NCBI GenBank assembly: GCA_021734725.1
Contig: JAIPIM010000021.1
Span: 1 to 21,638 of the forward strand
DNA from: Minisyncoccota bacterium
Lineage (GTDB): Bacteria > Verrucomicrobiota > Lentisphaeria > Oligosphaerales > MVZH01
DNA: 21,638 bases
Reading direction: 5' to 3'
This document shows positions 1-6,096 of the stretch, in pieces; positions within the stretch are counted from its first letter, which is position 1, and the number at the start of each line of letters is the position of its first letter. The notes under the pieces were generated by a model. It searched no databases and was not told the DNA's origin. It was given only the letters and a program-made list of their open reading frames with translations. The translations under genes and the position numbers were made by a program.

Positions 1-1
1 G

Positions 2-88
2 TACCCAGCCTATGCGGAGGCTCGCCGACGCGAACGTTTCCTGAAAAGCGGCGCGGGACGGTCGTTCCTGGACGGGCTGGAATCATAA
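2..88 (+). CDS. GIY-YIG family nuclease, C-terminal part (5' end outside window)
   Basis: An open frame enters from the left edge and ends at TAA 86-88, giving 28 residues. The visible residues include ARRRERFLKSGAGRSFLDGL. This matches the conserved C-terminus of small GIY-YIG proteins (E-A-x-x-R-E-x-F-L-K-S-G-x-G-R), where the Glu/Arg-rich helix precedes the end of the domain. Such proteins are usually 80-100 residues and are often present in many copies in PVC and Omnitrophota-type genomes. Their cellular role is not established. The N-terminal GIY and YIG motifs lie upstream of the window, so I cannot tell whether this copy is intact. A second, truncated copy of the same subfamily follows at 179. 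Confidence 0.72.
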   Translation, partial: YPAYAEARRRERFLKSGAGRSFLDGLES

Positions 89-102
89 TCCACGTGTCCG
101 GG

Positions 103-147
103 TCCGCCACAGGCGGATAAAGTTCGAACTTGTGCGCCTCTGGCGCA
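103..147. repeat. Two short GC-rich hairpins between GIY-YIG copies
   Basis: Two near-identical perfect inverted repeats lie 15 bases apart. One is 103-117 (TCCGCC-aca-GGCGGA) and the other is 133-147 (TGCGCC-tct-GGCGCA). Each has a 6-bp stem and a 3-base loop. They sit between the stop of one GIY-YIG gene and the start of the next fragment, and look like REP-type palindromes that may travel with the nuclease unit. Neither is followed by a T-run, so a terminator is unlikely. Confidence 0.6.
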
Positions 148-178
148 TCCCTGAGCCGCTACCACTTCTCCCCCCCAG

Positions 179-301
179 ATGATCACGGTCTATGTATTAC
201 AGGATACCGATACCGGTGAGCGATACGTTGGAATAACCAACAATCTCCCGCGTCGCCTTCGGGAACACCGCAGGAAACAGTCCACCAGAACTCATGTTTA
301 A
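179..301 (+). pseudogene. GIY-YIG nuclease, N-terminal fragment only
   Basis: Translation from ATG 179 gives 40 residues before TAA 299-301. The start VYVLQDTDTGERYVGITNNL followed by PRRLREHRRKQST is the N-terminal half of a GIY-YIG domain: the VYV strand is the GIY equivalent, YVGIT the YIG equivalent, then the R-x-x-x-H helix. The C-terminal helix (E-x-F-L-K-S-G) that ends the neighbouring copy is missing, and continuing the frame past the stop gives no recognisable GIY-YIG sequence before a further TGA. It is best read as a truncated tandem copy of the gene at 2-88. There is no clear Shine-Dalgarno sequence; the upstream bases are a C-run. Confidence 0.65.
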
Positions 302-367
302 ACGCAAATGGAACGCCCTGTTTTGTTTGAAAAAGACAACGGCAGTTGACGAGAAAAGTGGAGCGGG

Positions 368-470
368 TAAGTGTAGTCCGAGCAAGGGTGGTGTTTAAGT
401 GTGCGCATAAGTGTGACGCTTTGAGCCCCAATACACTTAACCGCCCCCCTTACTCGGATACACTTAACCG
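368..470. repeat. Cluster of five TAAGTGT repeats, three direct and two inverted
   Basis: The motif TAAGTGT occurs on the plus strand at 368-374, 396-402 and 408-414. On the minus strand it lies inside two identical 13-mers (ATACACTTAACCG) at 431-443 and 458-470. Five copies within about 100 bases is far above chance. The cluster lies in the 259-base gene-free stretch 302-560, downstream of the XRE gene and of the broken GIY-YIG copy. It could be the remnant of a transposon end carrying multiple transposase sites, or a regulator binding cluster. No transposase is visible in the window. Nothing else was recognised in 302-560. Confidence 0.5.
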
Positions 471-560
471 ATCCGCTTCACCGGTTTTTATAAACTGTCG
501 TTTAGCGTGCGATACCTTCGTGCTTAAAAGAGCGAAGTCCGGCCCCCGGGTTCCCGGCGG

Positions 561-1154
561 TCAGGCGTTCTGATAACGCACGATAAGGTAGGCCTCCGCC
601 GTGCCGCGACCGACATTACGCAAGGTGTGGTCAACGTCGGCCCGGTAATGGATGGAATCCCCGACAGACAGTTTCTCGCACTGGTCTTCACTCTGCACTT
701 CAAGCTTCCCCTTGGCCATATGCAGAAACTCCTCTGTTCCCGGGAAATGAGGATCGCTCTCCAGTGAGCTGCCCGGTTCAAACGTAATGCGATAGAACTC
801 CAGGGATTTTTCCAGGCTCAACGGCGTAAGTGTACGAATGCGGCATCCGTCTTCGGCGGGGAAGGTATATCGTTCGTCTCCGGCGCGTATAACCTGCTGG
901 ATCGAGTGAGGCTGAGGAGCATCGACCAGGTCAGCAATGCCGACATTTAACGCTTTTGCGACTTTCAGAATCACCGCCACGGTGGGGTTCACCTTGTCTT
1001 GCTCGATTTGGCTGAGCATGGCTTTGGACACTCCCGCCATGGTGGACAATTCTTCCAGAGTGAGTTTATGTTGAGCACGGGCTACCCGCAATCGCGCGCC
1101 CAGGGATCCCGCCGCGGTTGTCGATTTTCGTTGACGTTTATTGTATTGAATCAT
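561..1154 (-). CDS. XRE-family transcriptional regulator with C-terminal cupin domain
   Basis: A protein of 197 residues. Residues 18-76 form a helix-turn-helix of XRE/HTH_3 type (LTLEELSTMAGVSKAMLSQI then E-x-x-K-x-N-P-T). Residues 118-195 form a small cupin beta-barrel (H-F-P-G-T-E-E-F at 136-143, then G-D-S-I-H-Y, then D-H-T-L-R-N). This layout is that of PuuR-like regulators, which bind DNA and sense a small metabolite, often an amino acid or polyamine. It is divergent from tdh-kbl, so it probably controls threonine catabolism and itself. The chosen start is ATG 1152-1154, just before the conserved N-terminus. A longer frame would run through the whole divergent promoter into tdh. No Shine-Dalgarno sequence is visible upstream, so initiation may be weak or leaderless. 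Identity of the family is firm; the ligand is unknown. Confidence 0.88.
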   Translation of the reverse strand: MIQYNKRQRKSTTAAGSLGARLRVARAQHKLTLEELSTMAGVSKAMLSQIEQDKVNPTVAVILKVAKALNVGIADLVDAPQPHSIQQVIRAGDERYTFPAEDGCRIRTLTPLSLEKSLEFYRITFEPGSSLESDPHFPGTEEFLHMAKGKLEVQSEDQCEKLSVGDSIHYRADVDHTLRNVGRGTAEAYLIVRYQNA

Positions 1155-1163
1155 TTGTTCACT

Positions 1164-1181
1164 ATAGTAGATATCTAGTAT
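1164..1181. promoter_or_regulatory. Palindromic operator candidate between the XRE regulator and tdh
   Basis: The 18-base sequence ATAGTAGATATCTAGTAT is an inverted repeat with one mismatched base pair and a perfect 10-bp core (TAGATATCTA, 1168-1177). It starts 10 bases from the regulator start codon and lies just upstream of the putative tdh -10 box. A dimeric XRE protein bound here would cover both promoters. This is the only clear dyad in the divergent region. Confidence 0.55.
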
Positions 1182-1195
1182 GTTAAAAACACGAT

Positions 1196-1201
1196 TAAAA
1201 T
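1196..1201 (+). promoter_or_regulatory. Candidate -10 box for tdh-kbl
   Basis: TAAAAT matches five of six positions of the sigma-70 -10 consensus. The matching -35 position falls on the 1164-1181 palindrome and is not consensus-like, which fits a promoter whose activity depends on the regulator. The predicted leader of about 45 bases carries the ribosome site GGAGG at 1242-1246, six bases before the tdh ATG. Confidence 0.35.
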
Positions 1202-1252
1202 ACTGGACAAAAGGGCGTTCGCAAGTGAAGCGGTGCGGACGGGAGGTGACAC

Positions 1253-2296
1253 ATGGCTGAAACAATGAAGGCGCTCGTTAAAGCAAAGGCGGAACCCGGG
1301 CTGTGGCTGGAGGATGTTCCGATTCCGGAGATCGGGATCAACGACGTTTTGATCCGCATTCTCAAAACCAGTATCTGCGGGACCGATGTGCATATCTGGA
1401 ACTGGGACGAATGGGCGCGGAAAACGATCCCGGTCCCCATGACAACCGGCCACGAGTTTGTGGGGGTGATCGCGGACTTCGGGGATAACGTACACGACTA
1501 CAAGGTCGGCGATCTGGTCAGCGGGGAAGGCCACCTTGTGTGCGGTCGTTGCCGAAACTGTCTCGCCGGCCGGCGGCATTTGTGTGCGCACACGAGCGGC
1601 GTTGGCGTTAATCGAACCGGCTGTTTCGCCGAGTACTTGAGCATTCCCGTGACCAATGTCTGGCCGGCGGATCCCAGCATTCCACTGGACGTCATCAGCT
1701 GCTTCGATCCGTTGGGTAATGCCACTCATACCGCACTTTCTTACGACGTACTTGGAGAAGATGTATTGATTACCGGCGCGGGACCGATCGGTATTATGGC
1801 GGCCGCAATCGTAAAGCACGCCGGCGCCCGGTATGTGGTCATTACAGACGTCAATCCATACCGTCTGGAGCTGGCGAAGAAAATGAATGTTACGCGCGCT
1901 CTCGACGCACGGACCGAGTCCGTGGACGATGTGCAGCGCGAACTGGGCATGAAGGAGGGGTTCGACGTGGGACTGGAAATGTCCGGAAGCCCGGCGGCGT
2001 TTAAGGATATGCTTCGCACTATGTGTCACGGCGGAAAAATCGCGTTGCTCGGATTGTTGCCGGAGACTTCGATTGACTGGAATCATGTGGTGTTCAATGG
2101 GCTGACGATCCAGGGCATTTACGGACGAGAGATGTACGAAACGTGGTATAAGATGACGGTCATGATCCAGGGGGGGCTCGATATCACGCCGGTGATCACG
2201 CATCGCTTTCATTATACTGACTTTGTTGAGGCGTTTGACGTGATGCGGAGCGGCCACTCCGGGAAAGTGATTCTGAATTGGTCGGACCGTACGTGA
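1253..2296 (+). CDS. tdh: L-threonine 3-dehydrogenase
   Basis: A protein of 347 residues, close to the 341 of the E. coli enzyme. It oxidises L-threonine with NAD+ to 2-amino-3-ketobutyrate, which the next gene product cleaves. It is a zinc-dependent medium-chain dehydrogenase. Catalytic-zinc residues are Cys42 (in ICGTDVHIWNWDEW) and His67-Glu68 (in GHEFVG). The structural zinc site is Cys97, Cys100, Cys103 and Cys111. The Rossmann motif GAGPIG is near residue 175, with an acidic residue after beta-2 (VITDVN) indicating NAD+ preference. The CGTDVHIWNWDEW segment is characteristic of threonine dehydrogenase rather than of generic alcohol dehydrogenases. A strong GGAGG precedes the ATG. Cytoplasmic; first gene of a two-gene operon, 22 bases before kbl. 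Confidence 0.95.
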   Translation: MAETMKALVKAKAEPGLWLEDVPIPEIGINDVLIRILKTSICGTDVHIWNWDEWARKTIPVPMTTGHEFVGVIADFGDNVHDYKVGDLVSGEGHLVCGRCRNCLAGRRHLCAHTSGVGVNRTGCFAEYLSIPVTNVWPADPSIPLDVISCFDPLGNATHTALSYDVLGEDVLITGAGPIGIMAAAIVKHAGARYVVITDVNPYRLELAKKMNVTRALDARTESVDDVQRELGMKEGFDVGLEMSGSPAAFKDMLRTMCHGGKIALLGLLPETSIDWNHVVFNGLTIQGIYGREMYETWYKMTVMIQGGLDITPVITHRFHYTDFVEAFDVMRSGHSGKVILNWSDRT

Positions 2297-2318
2297 GACT
2301 TTTTATGGAGGCACAGCA

Positions 2319-3503
2319 ATGACCAGTCGACAAGCACTGAGCTGTTTTCAAGAGGAATTGAACGCCATCCGTGACGCGGGGCTGTACAAGAATGAGCGGG
2401 TGTTGTCAAGTCCGCAGGGACGACATGTGACGATCCAGGATGGACGGACCCTGTTGAATTTTTGCGCGAACAACTACCTCGGGCTGGCCAACGATCCGCG
2501 CATTATTCAGGCGGCGCGGCTGAGCTATGACCGTTGGGGATACGGGTTGAGTTCGGTGCGTTTTATCTGTGGCACTCAGGAACCGCATCGTCAGCTGGAA
2601 GAGAAGCTTGCGGCATTTCTCGGGGGCGAGGCCGCCATTCTGTACAGTTCGTGCTTCGATGCCAACGGCGGCTTATTCGAAACGCTTCTTGGCCCGGAGG
2701 ACGTCGTGATTTCCGATGAACTCAATCATGCCAGCATTATTGACGGTATCCGGCTTTGCAAAGCGAGGCGATTGCGCTACCGGAATCGCGATGTCTCGGA
2801 TCTGGAGGCGAAACTCGTTGAGGCGGCGGGCGCGCGGGTTCGCCTGATCGCCACCGACGGCGTGTTCTCCATGGACGGAACCATGGCGCCGCTGTCCGCC
2901 ATCTGTGACTTGGCCGATCGGTACGACGCGCTGGTTATGGTCGACGATTCGCACGCAACCGGCTTCATCGGTGCGCGAGGCCGAGGGACCCCTGAACGAT
3001 GTGGAGTGGACGAACGCGTGGACATCATCACCAGCACGCTTGGGAAAGCGCTGGGTGGAGCATCGGGCGGTTTTACGGTAGCGCGGAAACCCATCGTGGA
3101 CCTGCTTCGGCAGCGAAGTCGTCCTTATCTTTTCTCGAATACACTGGCCCCGGCAATGGTTGCCGCTTCCCTGAAGGCATTGGAGATCTTGGAGGAATCG
3201 GCCGAATTACGAGAACGTTTACAGCGCAATACAGAGTACTTCAGGGCAGGCATGCGTGAACACACGTTCAGTATTCCCGAGGGTACGCATCCCATCGTGC
3301 CCATCATGCTTGGTGACGCAACCTTGGCGGTGGATATGGCGAAACGGCTGCTGGACGAGGGGATCTATGTGGTAGCCTTCAGTTATCCGGTGGTTCCCGA
3401 AGGCAAGGCACGAATCAGAGTGCAAATCTCGGCGGCTCACACAACCCGGGACCTGGATCGGGCAGTCAATGCCTTTGCCAAGGTGCGAGACGAGCTTGCG
3501 TGA
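2319..3503 (+). CDS. kbl: 2-amino-3-ketobutyrate CoA ligase (glycine C-acetyltransferase)
   Basis: A protein of 394 residues against about 398 in E. coli Kbl. It is a PLP enzyme of the alpha-oxoamine synthase family that cleaves 2-amino-3-ketobutyrate with CoA to glycine and acetyl-CoA. Visible motifs are NNYLGLA (51-57), ELNHASIIDG (134-143), the PLP-stacking VDDSHATG (208-215), and the Schiff-base lysine Lys243 in TSTLGKALGGASGG. Sister enzymes (BioF, HemA, Spt) share the fold, but the context directly after tdh and the GTQEPHRQLE segment decide for Kbl. GGAGG at 2307-2311 lies seven bases before the ATG. It is followed by a possible terminator and then a convergent gene. Confidence 0.95.
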   Translation: MTSRQALSCFQEELNAIRDAGLYKNERVLSSPQGRHVTIQDGRTLLNFCANNYLGLANDPRIIQAARLSYDRWGYGLSSVRFICGTQEPHRQLEEKLAAFLGGEAAILYSSCFDANGGLFETLLGPEDVVISDELNHASIIDGIRLCKARRLRYRNRDVSDLEAKLVEAAGARVRLIATDGVFSMDGTMAPLSAICDLADRYDALVMVDDSHATGFIGARGRGTPERCGVDERVDIITSTLGKALGGASGGFTVARKPIVDLLRQRSRPYLFSNTLAPAMVAASLKALEILEESAELRERLQRNTEYFRAGMREHTFSIPEGTHPIVPIMLGDATLAVDMAKRLLDEGIYVVAFSYPVVPEGKARIRVQISAAHTTRDLDRAVNAFAKVRDELA

Positions 3504-3557
3504 TGACGCTGAAAGAAAATTGTTTTCGTACCGCAAAAGCCGGAGAGAAGCCACCGG

Positions 3558-3585
3558 CGCTCCCACCATGGGGGCGAGACCTTTT
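3558..3585 (+). terminator. Candidate rho-independent terminator after kbl
   Basis: An 8-bp stem (3558-3565 with 3569-3576, one G:T pair) with a 3-base loop is followed after five bases by TTTT at 3582-3585. It lies between convergent genes, 54 bases after the kbl stop. The T-run is short and set back, so termination strength is uncertain. Confidence 0.4.
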
Positions 3586-3596
3586 CTGCATAGGGT

Positions 3597-5507
3597 CTAA
3601 CGTGTCTCGACACGATAACTGAGTGGCGCGAGGTTCTCCACCCCGGTGTCGCCCCAGTTGACCGTGACGCTTGTGCCGTCGGCGTAGGTGATACGGCTTG
3701 ATTCTTCAGTCAGCTCCTCGTAGGCTTCGACCAGTTCGACGTGTGTGTGCGAAAGCTCCTCGAAGGCAATGCGGTAACCGTCGATCACATCACGTATAGA
3801 ATCCTCGTAGAAATCGCCGTTGGCGCCGCCGCGATAAGAAACCTCCATGCAAGGCCTGGCGCCGGCGGCAATGGTTTGCAGCAGCCGTTTCCGGACTCCT
3901 TGCTTTCGATAGCCGTGAACCCATCCTTCCTGATAGGTTACCAGTCCATGTATCGCCAGCTGGTAGAATGGCACGACCCGGTCGATGATGCGCATCAGGT
4001 TATCGTCGACGTCTTTTCCGCGCCATTCAAGACCGTGTGGGGACTGCACGTGTGCGATTTCGTCGACAAAGGGCAGGGAGAACGCCGGTCCCATTTCCTG
4101 CGATACGGCACCGTACAAACAGCGGTAGGCCTGGATCAGCTTGCACTGTGAAATAGCAAACTGTTCTTCATCGGCCGGATGCCGCGGATCGTGGCAGCGA
4201 AACAAGGGATTGGACTGAGCATCGCAATAGTAATGCCCCTCGAACCCCAGCTCACGAATGCGCGTCACGTCCGGACCGTACCGGTCAAAATAGGCAACGG
4301 GGCATGCCTTGGCGGCTTGGCCGCCGCCCCAGATTCCGCCAAGCACGGGCGTTTGATCTTCGTGCCGAAGGACCACCTCCGGGTCGTAGGTCTGACCCGC
4401 CATATACATGTCCGTAAGGTTGTCATGCGGCACAATCTGATAACCCATGGACTTGGCTTTGGCGATGAGATGCCGCAGTCCCTCTTCGCCGCCGAGTGTC
4501 GGTTCGACCGGAAACCTCTGCGGGTAGGCGCCGTCGTGTCCGCCGAGGTTCCATCCGACCAGGGTGATTACCGCTTTCTCAATTCCGGCGGCACGCATCC
4601 GGTCGAGTATCTCTTCGGTTTCGGCAAACGTCGCGTAAGATTTCATAGGGACGTTGCCGTCAAGGGATTTGGGCTTCAGCCCATGAAAAATCTTCACGCG
4701 CATGGCACTGACCGAGTAGGCGAGGGTGGAGTTGCTTGCCAGGCGCTCTTTCAATGGCGAAACACCCCGATCCCGTATCAGGTACTCCCGGTAGGCCTTT
4801 GCCAGGTCCGTATAACTGTCCGGCGTGCCCTCGGTGAAACGCACGATAATGTCTCGGTCTTGCTGCTTAATGGGCTCCGAGGGTTTGTGCCGGAGCCCGA
4901 AGCTTGCGTACAAACGATTTGCGCTTTCCTGATTGATCTCCGTTACGGCGTGGCAGAAAAAATCACCTTTATGTATCAGGACAAGGGTCCCCTGGGATCC
5001 CTGCTTTAAACCGAAACAGTTCATACTGTTGAGCTTTTCCCACTCACTCTGATGCATGTAGACCCTGTCCCGGTTAACGGTGGGAACATGCTCTCTAAAT
5101 CTTACCAGCGAACCGCTGAAATCCGGAATCAGATAGAATCCTTCATCGCCGACACGAGTCGCCAACAGATCAGGCAGAACCTCGATTGCCATCAACCGAC
5201 GGTTGATGGACATCTGTTCACAGATCCAGCCGGCTTTGACGGTGAATCGGAATCCCGCGTCGTCGGCGCGAAACTCCACGGGGATAAACAGGCCATGCTT
5301 TTCATTTACCAACTGGATGCGATAGCCGTCGTGCAACGGCTGCACCAGCCCCAGTTCGAATTCGGTAACCTGAACGGGGCGTAATTCCGACAGATTCTGA
5401 AGAGTTGCCCGAACGGCATTTGCAAGGTTGATCGTGACGTCGCGCTTTCCCTTGGTGACTGTCAACGTGTTGGTATCGCGATTCAGTTCCATGTGGCTTT
5501 CTTTCAT
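3597..5507 (-). CDS. Putative glycoside hydrolase, DUF5696/GH101-like
   Basis: About 636 residues from the chosen ATG at 5507. The N-terminal ~250 residues look like beta-sandwich (alternating strands, for example FELGLVQPLHDGYRIQLVNE). The rest looks like a TIM barrel: GIEKAVITLVGWNLGGHDGA, then an IVPHDN strand end, then GHYYCDAQSN (Asp429) and VSQEMGPA (Glu471). The last two are plausible acid residues, but I cannot assign catalysis. The late segment with VPFYQLAIHGLVTYQEGW resembles the DUF5696 family, large proteins thought to be GH101-related. There is no signal peptide. Starts are ambiguous: GTG 5552, ATG 5507 and ATG 5492 are in frame and none has a good ribosome site. It is convergent with kbl and divergent from the ROK-led cluster, so it may share that cluster's substrate. 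Confidence 0.6.
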   Translation of the reverse strand: MKESHMELNRDTNTLTVTKGKRDVTINLANAVRATLQNLSELRPVQVTEFELGLVQPLHDGYRIQLVNEKHGLFIPVEFRADDAGFRFTVKAGWICEQMSINRRLMAIEVLPDLLATRVGDEGFYLIPDFSGSLVRFREHVPTVNRDRVYMHQSEWEKLNSMNCFGLKQGSQGTLVLIHKGDFFCHAVTEINQESANRLYASFGLRHKPSEPIKQQDRDIIVRFTEGTPDSYTDLAKAYREYLIRDRGVSPLKERLASNSTLAYSVSAMRVKIFHGLKPKSLDGNVPMKSYATFAETEEILDRMRAAGIEKAVITLVGWNLGGHDGAYPQRFPVEPTLGGEEGLRHLIAKAKSMGYQIVPHDNLTDMYMAGQTYDPEVVLRHEDQTPVLGGIWGGGQAAKACPVAYFDRYGPDVTRIRELGFEGHYYCDAQSNPLFRCHDPRHPADEEQFAISQCKLIQAYRCLYGAVSQEMGPAFSLPFVDEIAHVQSPHGLEWRGKDVDDNLMRIIDRVVPFYQLAIHGLVTYQEGWVHGYRKQGVRKRLLQTIAAGARPCMEVSYRGGANGDFYEDSIRDVIDGYRIAFEELSHTHVELVEAYEELTEESSRITYADGTSVTVNWGDTGVENLAPLSYRVETR

Positions 5508-5633
5508 ACGGTTATTCACTTCGATGCAGATCGTGACACCATAGTCTAACACTTCACACGTATTTTCTCCATAGCCAAACTTTCACGCCCAGCGTCATTC
5601 CGTTCTAAAACCGGGATGGCCTTGATATCAATA

Positions 5634-5647
5634 TCGAGTGCACTCGA
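5634..5647. promoter_or_regulatory. Perfect 14-bp palindrome, operator candidate
   Basis: TCGAGTGCACTCGA is a perfect dyad lying 127 bases upstream of the chosen start of the minus-strand glycosidase. It is flanked by AAAACCG and its complement CGGTTTT. The size and symmetry fit a dimeric regulator site. The cognate protein is unknown; the nearby ROK regulator is one candidate. Confidence 0.35.
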
Positions 5648-5697
5648 AAACGTGCGGTTTTGGCGGAAACAACGCATAATACGCCCCCAGACGTCGT

Positions 5698-5800
5698 AGG
5701 TTTCAGTGTTCAGGTGTCAGGTTTAAGACAGCATAAGTAGCAGTCCCGTAGAGGGTTGGGAGTTTATTCCCGAAATCTGACACCCGAAAACACGAAACCT
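5698..5800. repeat. Heptamer-built imperfect hairpin 1
   Basis: The left arm, 5698-5725, divides into four 7-base units: AGGTTTC, AGTGTTC, AGGTGTC and AGGTTTA. The right arm, 5773-5800, read in reverse complement, is AGGTTTC, GTGTTTT, CGGGTGT, CAGATTT. With a small offset the arms agree at about 24 of 28 positions. The loop is 47 bases. It is non-coding and resembles a miniature dispersed element of the same design as the hairpin at 5965-6037. Confidence 0.55.
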
Positions 5801-5892
5801 TCGATTACGGCCAGCTCGACTTTTTAGAGTGGGCTCATTATTGCAAAGTTTGTGCTTTCCGGACACCGTGCCAAATTTGTTTGTAAAGTTAC

Positions 5893-5921
5893 TTGACAAA
5901 CTGTTCGAGGCAAGCCATCTT
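5893..5921 (+). promoter_or_regulatory. Weak candidate promoter for the ROK-led cluster
   Basis: A perfect -35 hexamer TTGACA (5893-5898) is followed after 17 bases by CATCTT (5916-5921), which matches only three of six -10 positions. If used, the transcript would carry a leader of about 170 bases containing the second heptamer hairpin before the GTG start at 6097. Confidence 0.28.
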
Positions 5922-5964
5922 AGGGCTGTTAGAGAACTGTGAAATGTCGTTTTTCGCAATTCTC

Positions 5965-6037
5965 GTTCTTAGTTCCTGGTTCGTCGTTCGTCGTTTTTGG
6001 ACTGAGAACGCAGAACCACGAACCACGAACCACGAAC
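5965..6037. repeat. Heptamer-built imperfect hairpin 2
   Basis: Two 35-base arms are separated by only three bases. The left arm, 5965-5999, is five 7-base units: GTTCTTA, GTTCCTG, GTTCGTC, GTTCGTC, GTTTTTG. The right arm, 6003-6037, in reverse complement, is GTTCGTG three times, then GTTCTGC and GTTCTCA. About 26 of 35 positions pair by Watson-Crick rules, with some further G:U pairs. On the plus strand the right arm contains three tandem GAACCAC copies (6013-6033). It lies 59 bases before the ROK start codon. Confidence 0.65.
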
Positions 6038-6096
6038 GGCTCGCGCGAAGGGTATTTCGCAAGAGTCTGTAGGAGCCTGTAAATAGGAGCCGAACC

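Larger units (their letters stand above)
5508..6096. other. Non-coding gap with regulatory-looking dyads, between divergent genes
   Basis: This 589-base stretch separates the minus-strand DUF5696-like gene from the ROK regulator. No credible gene was found. From left to right it holds a 10-bp palindrome TTGATATCAA (5622-5631), the 14-bp palindrome at 5634-5647, a matched pair AAAACCG/CGGTTTT at 5607-5613 and 5655-5661, a first heptamer hairpin (5698-5800), a TTGACA box (5893), a second heptamer hairpin (5965-6037), and the ribosome site AGGAG (6085-6089) of the ROK gene. Confidence 0.6.

Noticed and set aside
368..470. CRISPR array
   Set aside because: The repeats are 7-13 bases, in mixed orientation and unevenly spaced, with no spacers of regular length and no cas genes.
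538..563. GC-rich inverted repeat after the XRE gene as a minus-strand terminator
   Set aside because: The best stem (CCGGG/CCCGG) leaves only a two-base loop and the T-rich stretch is distant, so it is not convincing.
346..573. A 75-codon plus-strand frame across the TAAGTGT repeats
   Set aside because: Its residues are dictated by the repeats, it overlaps the XRE gene end, and no ribosome site or family match is visible.
4179..5009. A 276-codon plus-strand frame inside the DUF5696-like gene
   Set aside because: It is antisense to a gene with family-like sequence and shows no motif or ribosome site of its own.
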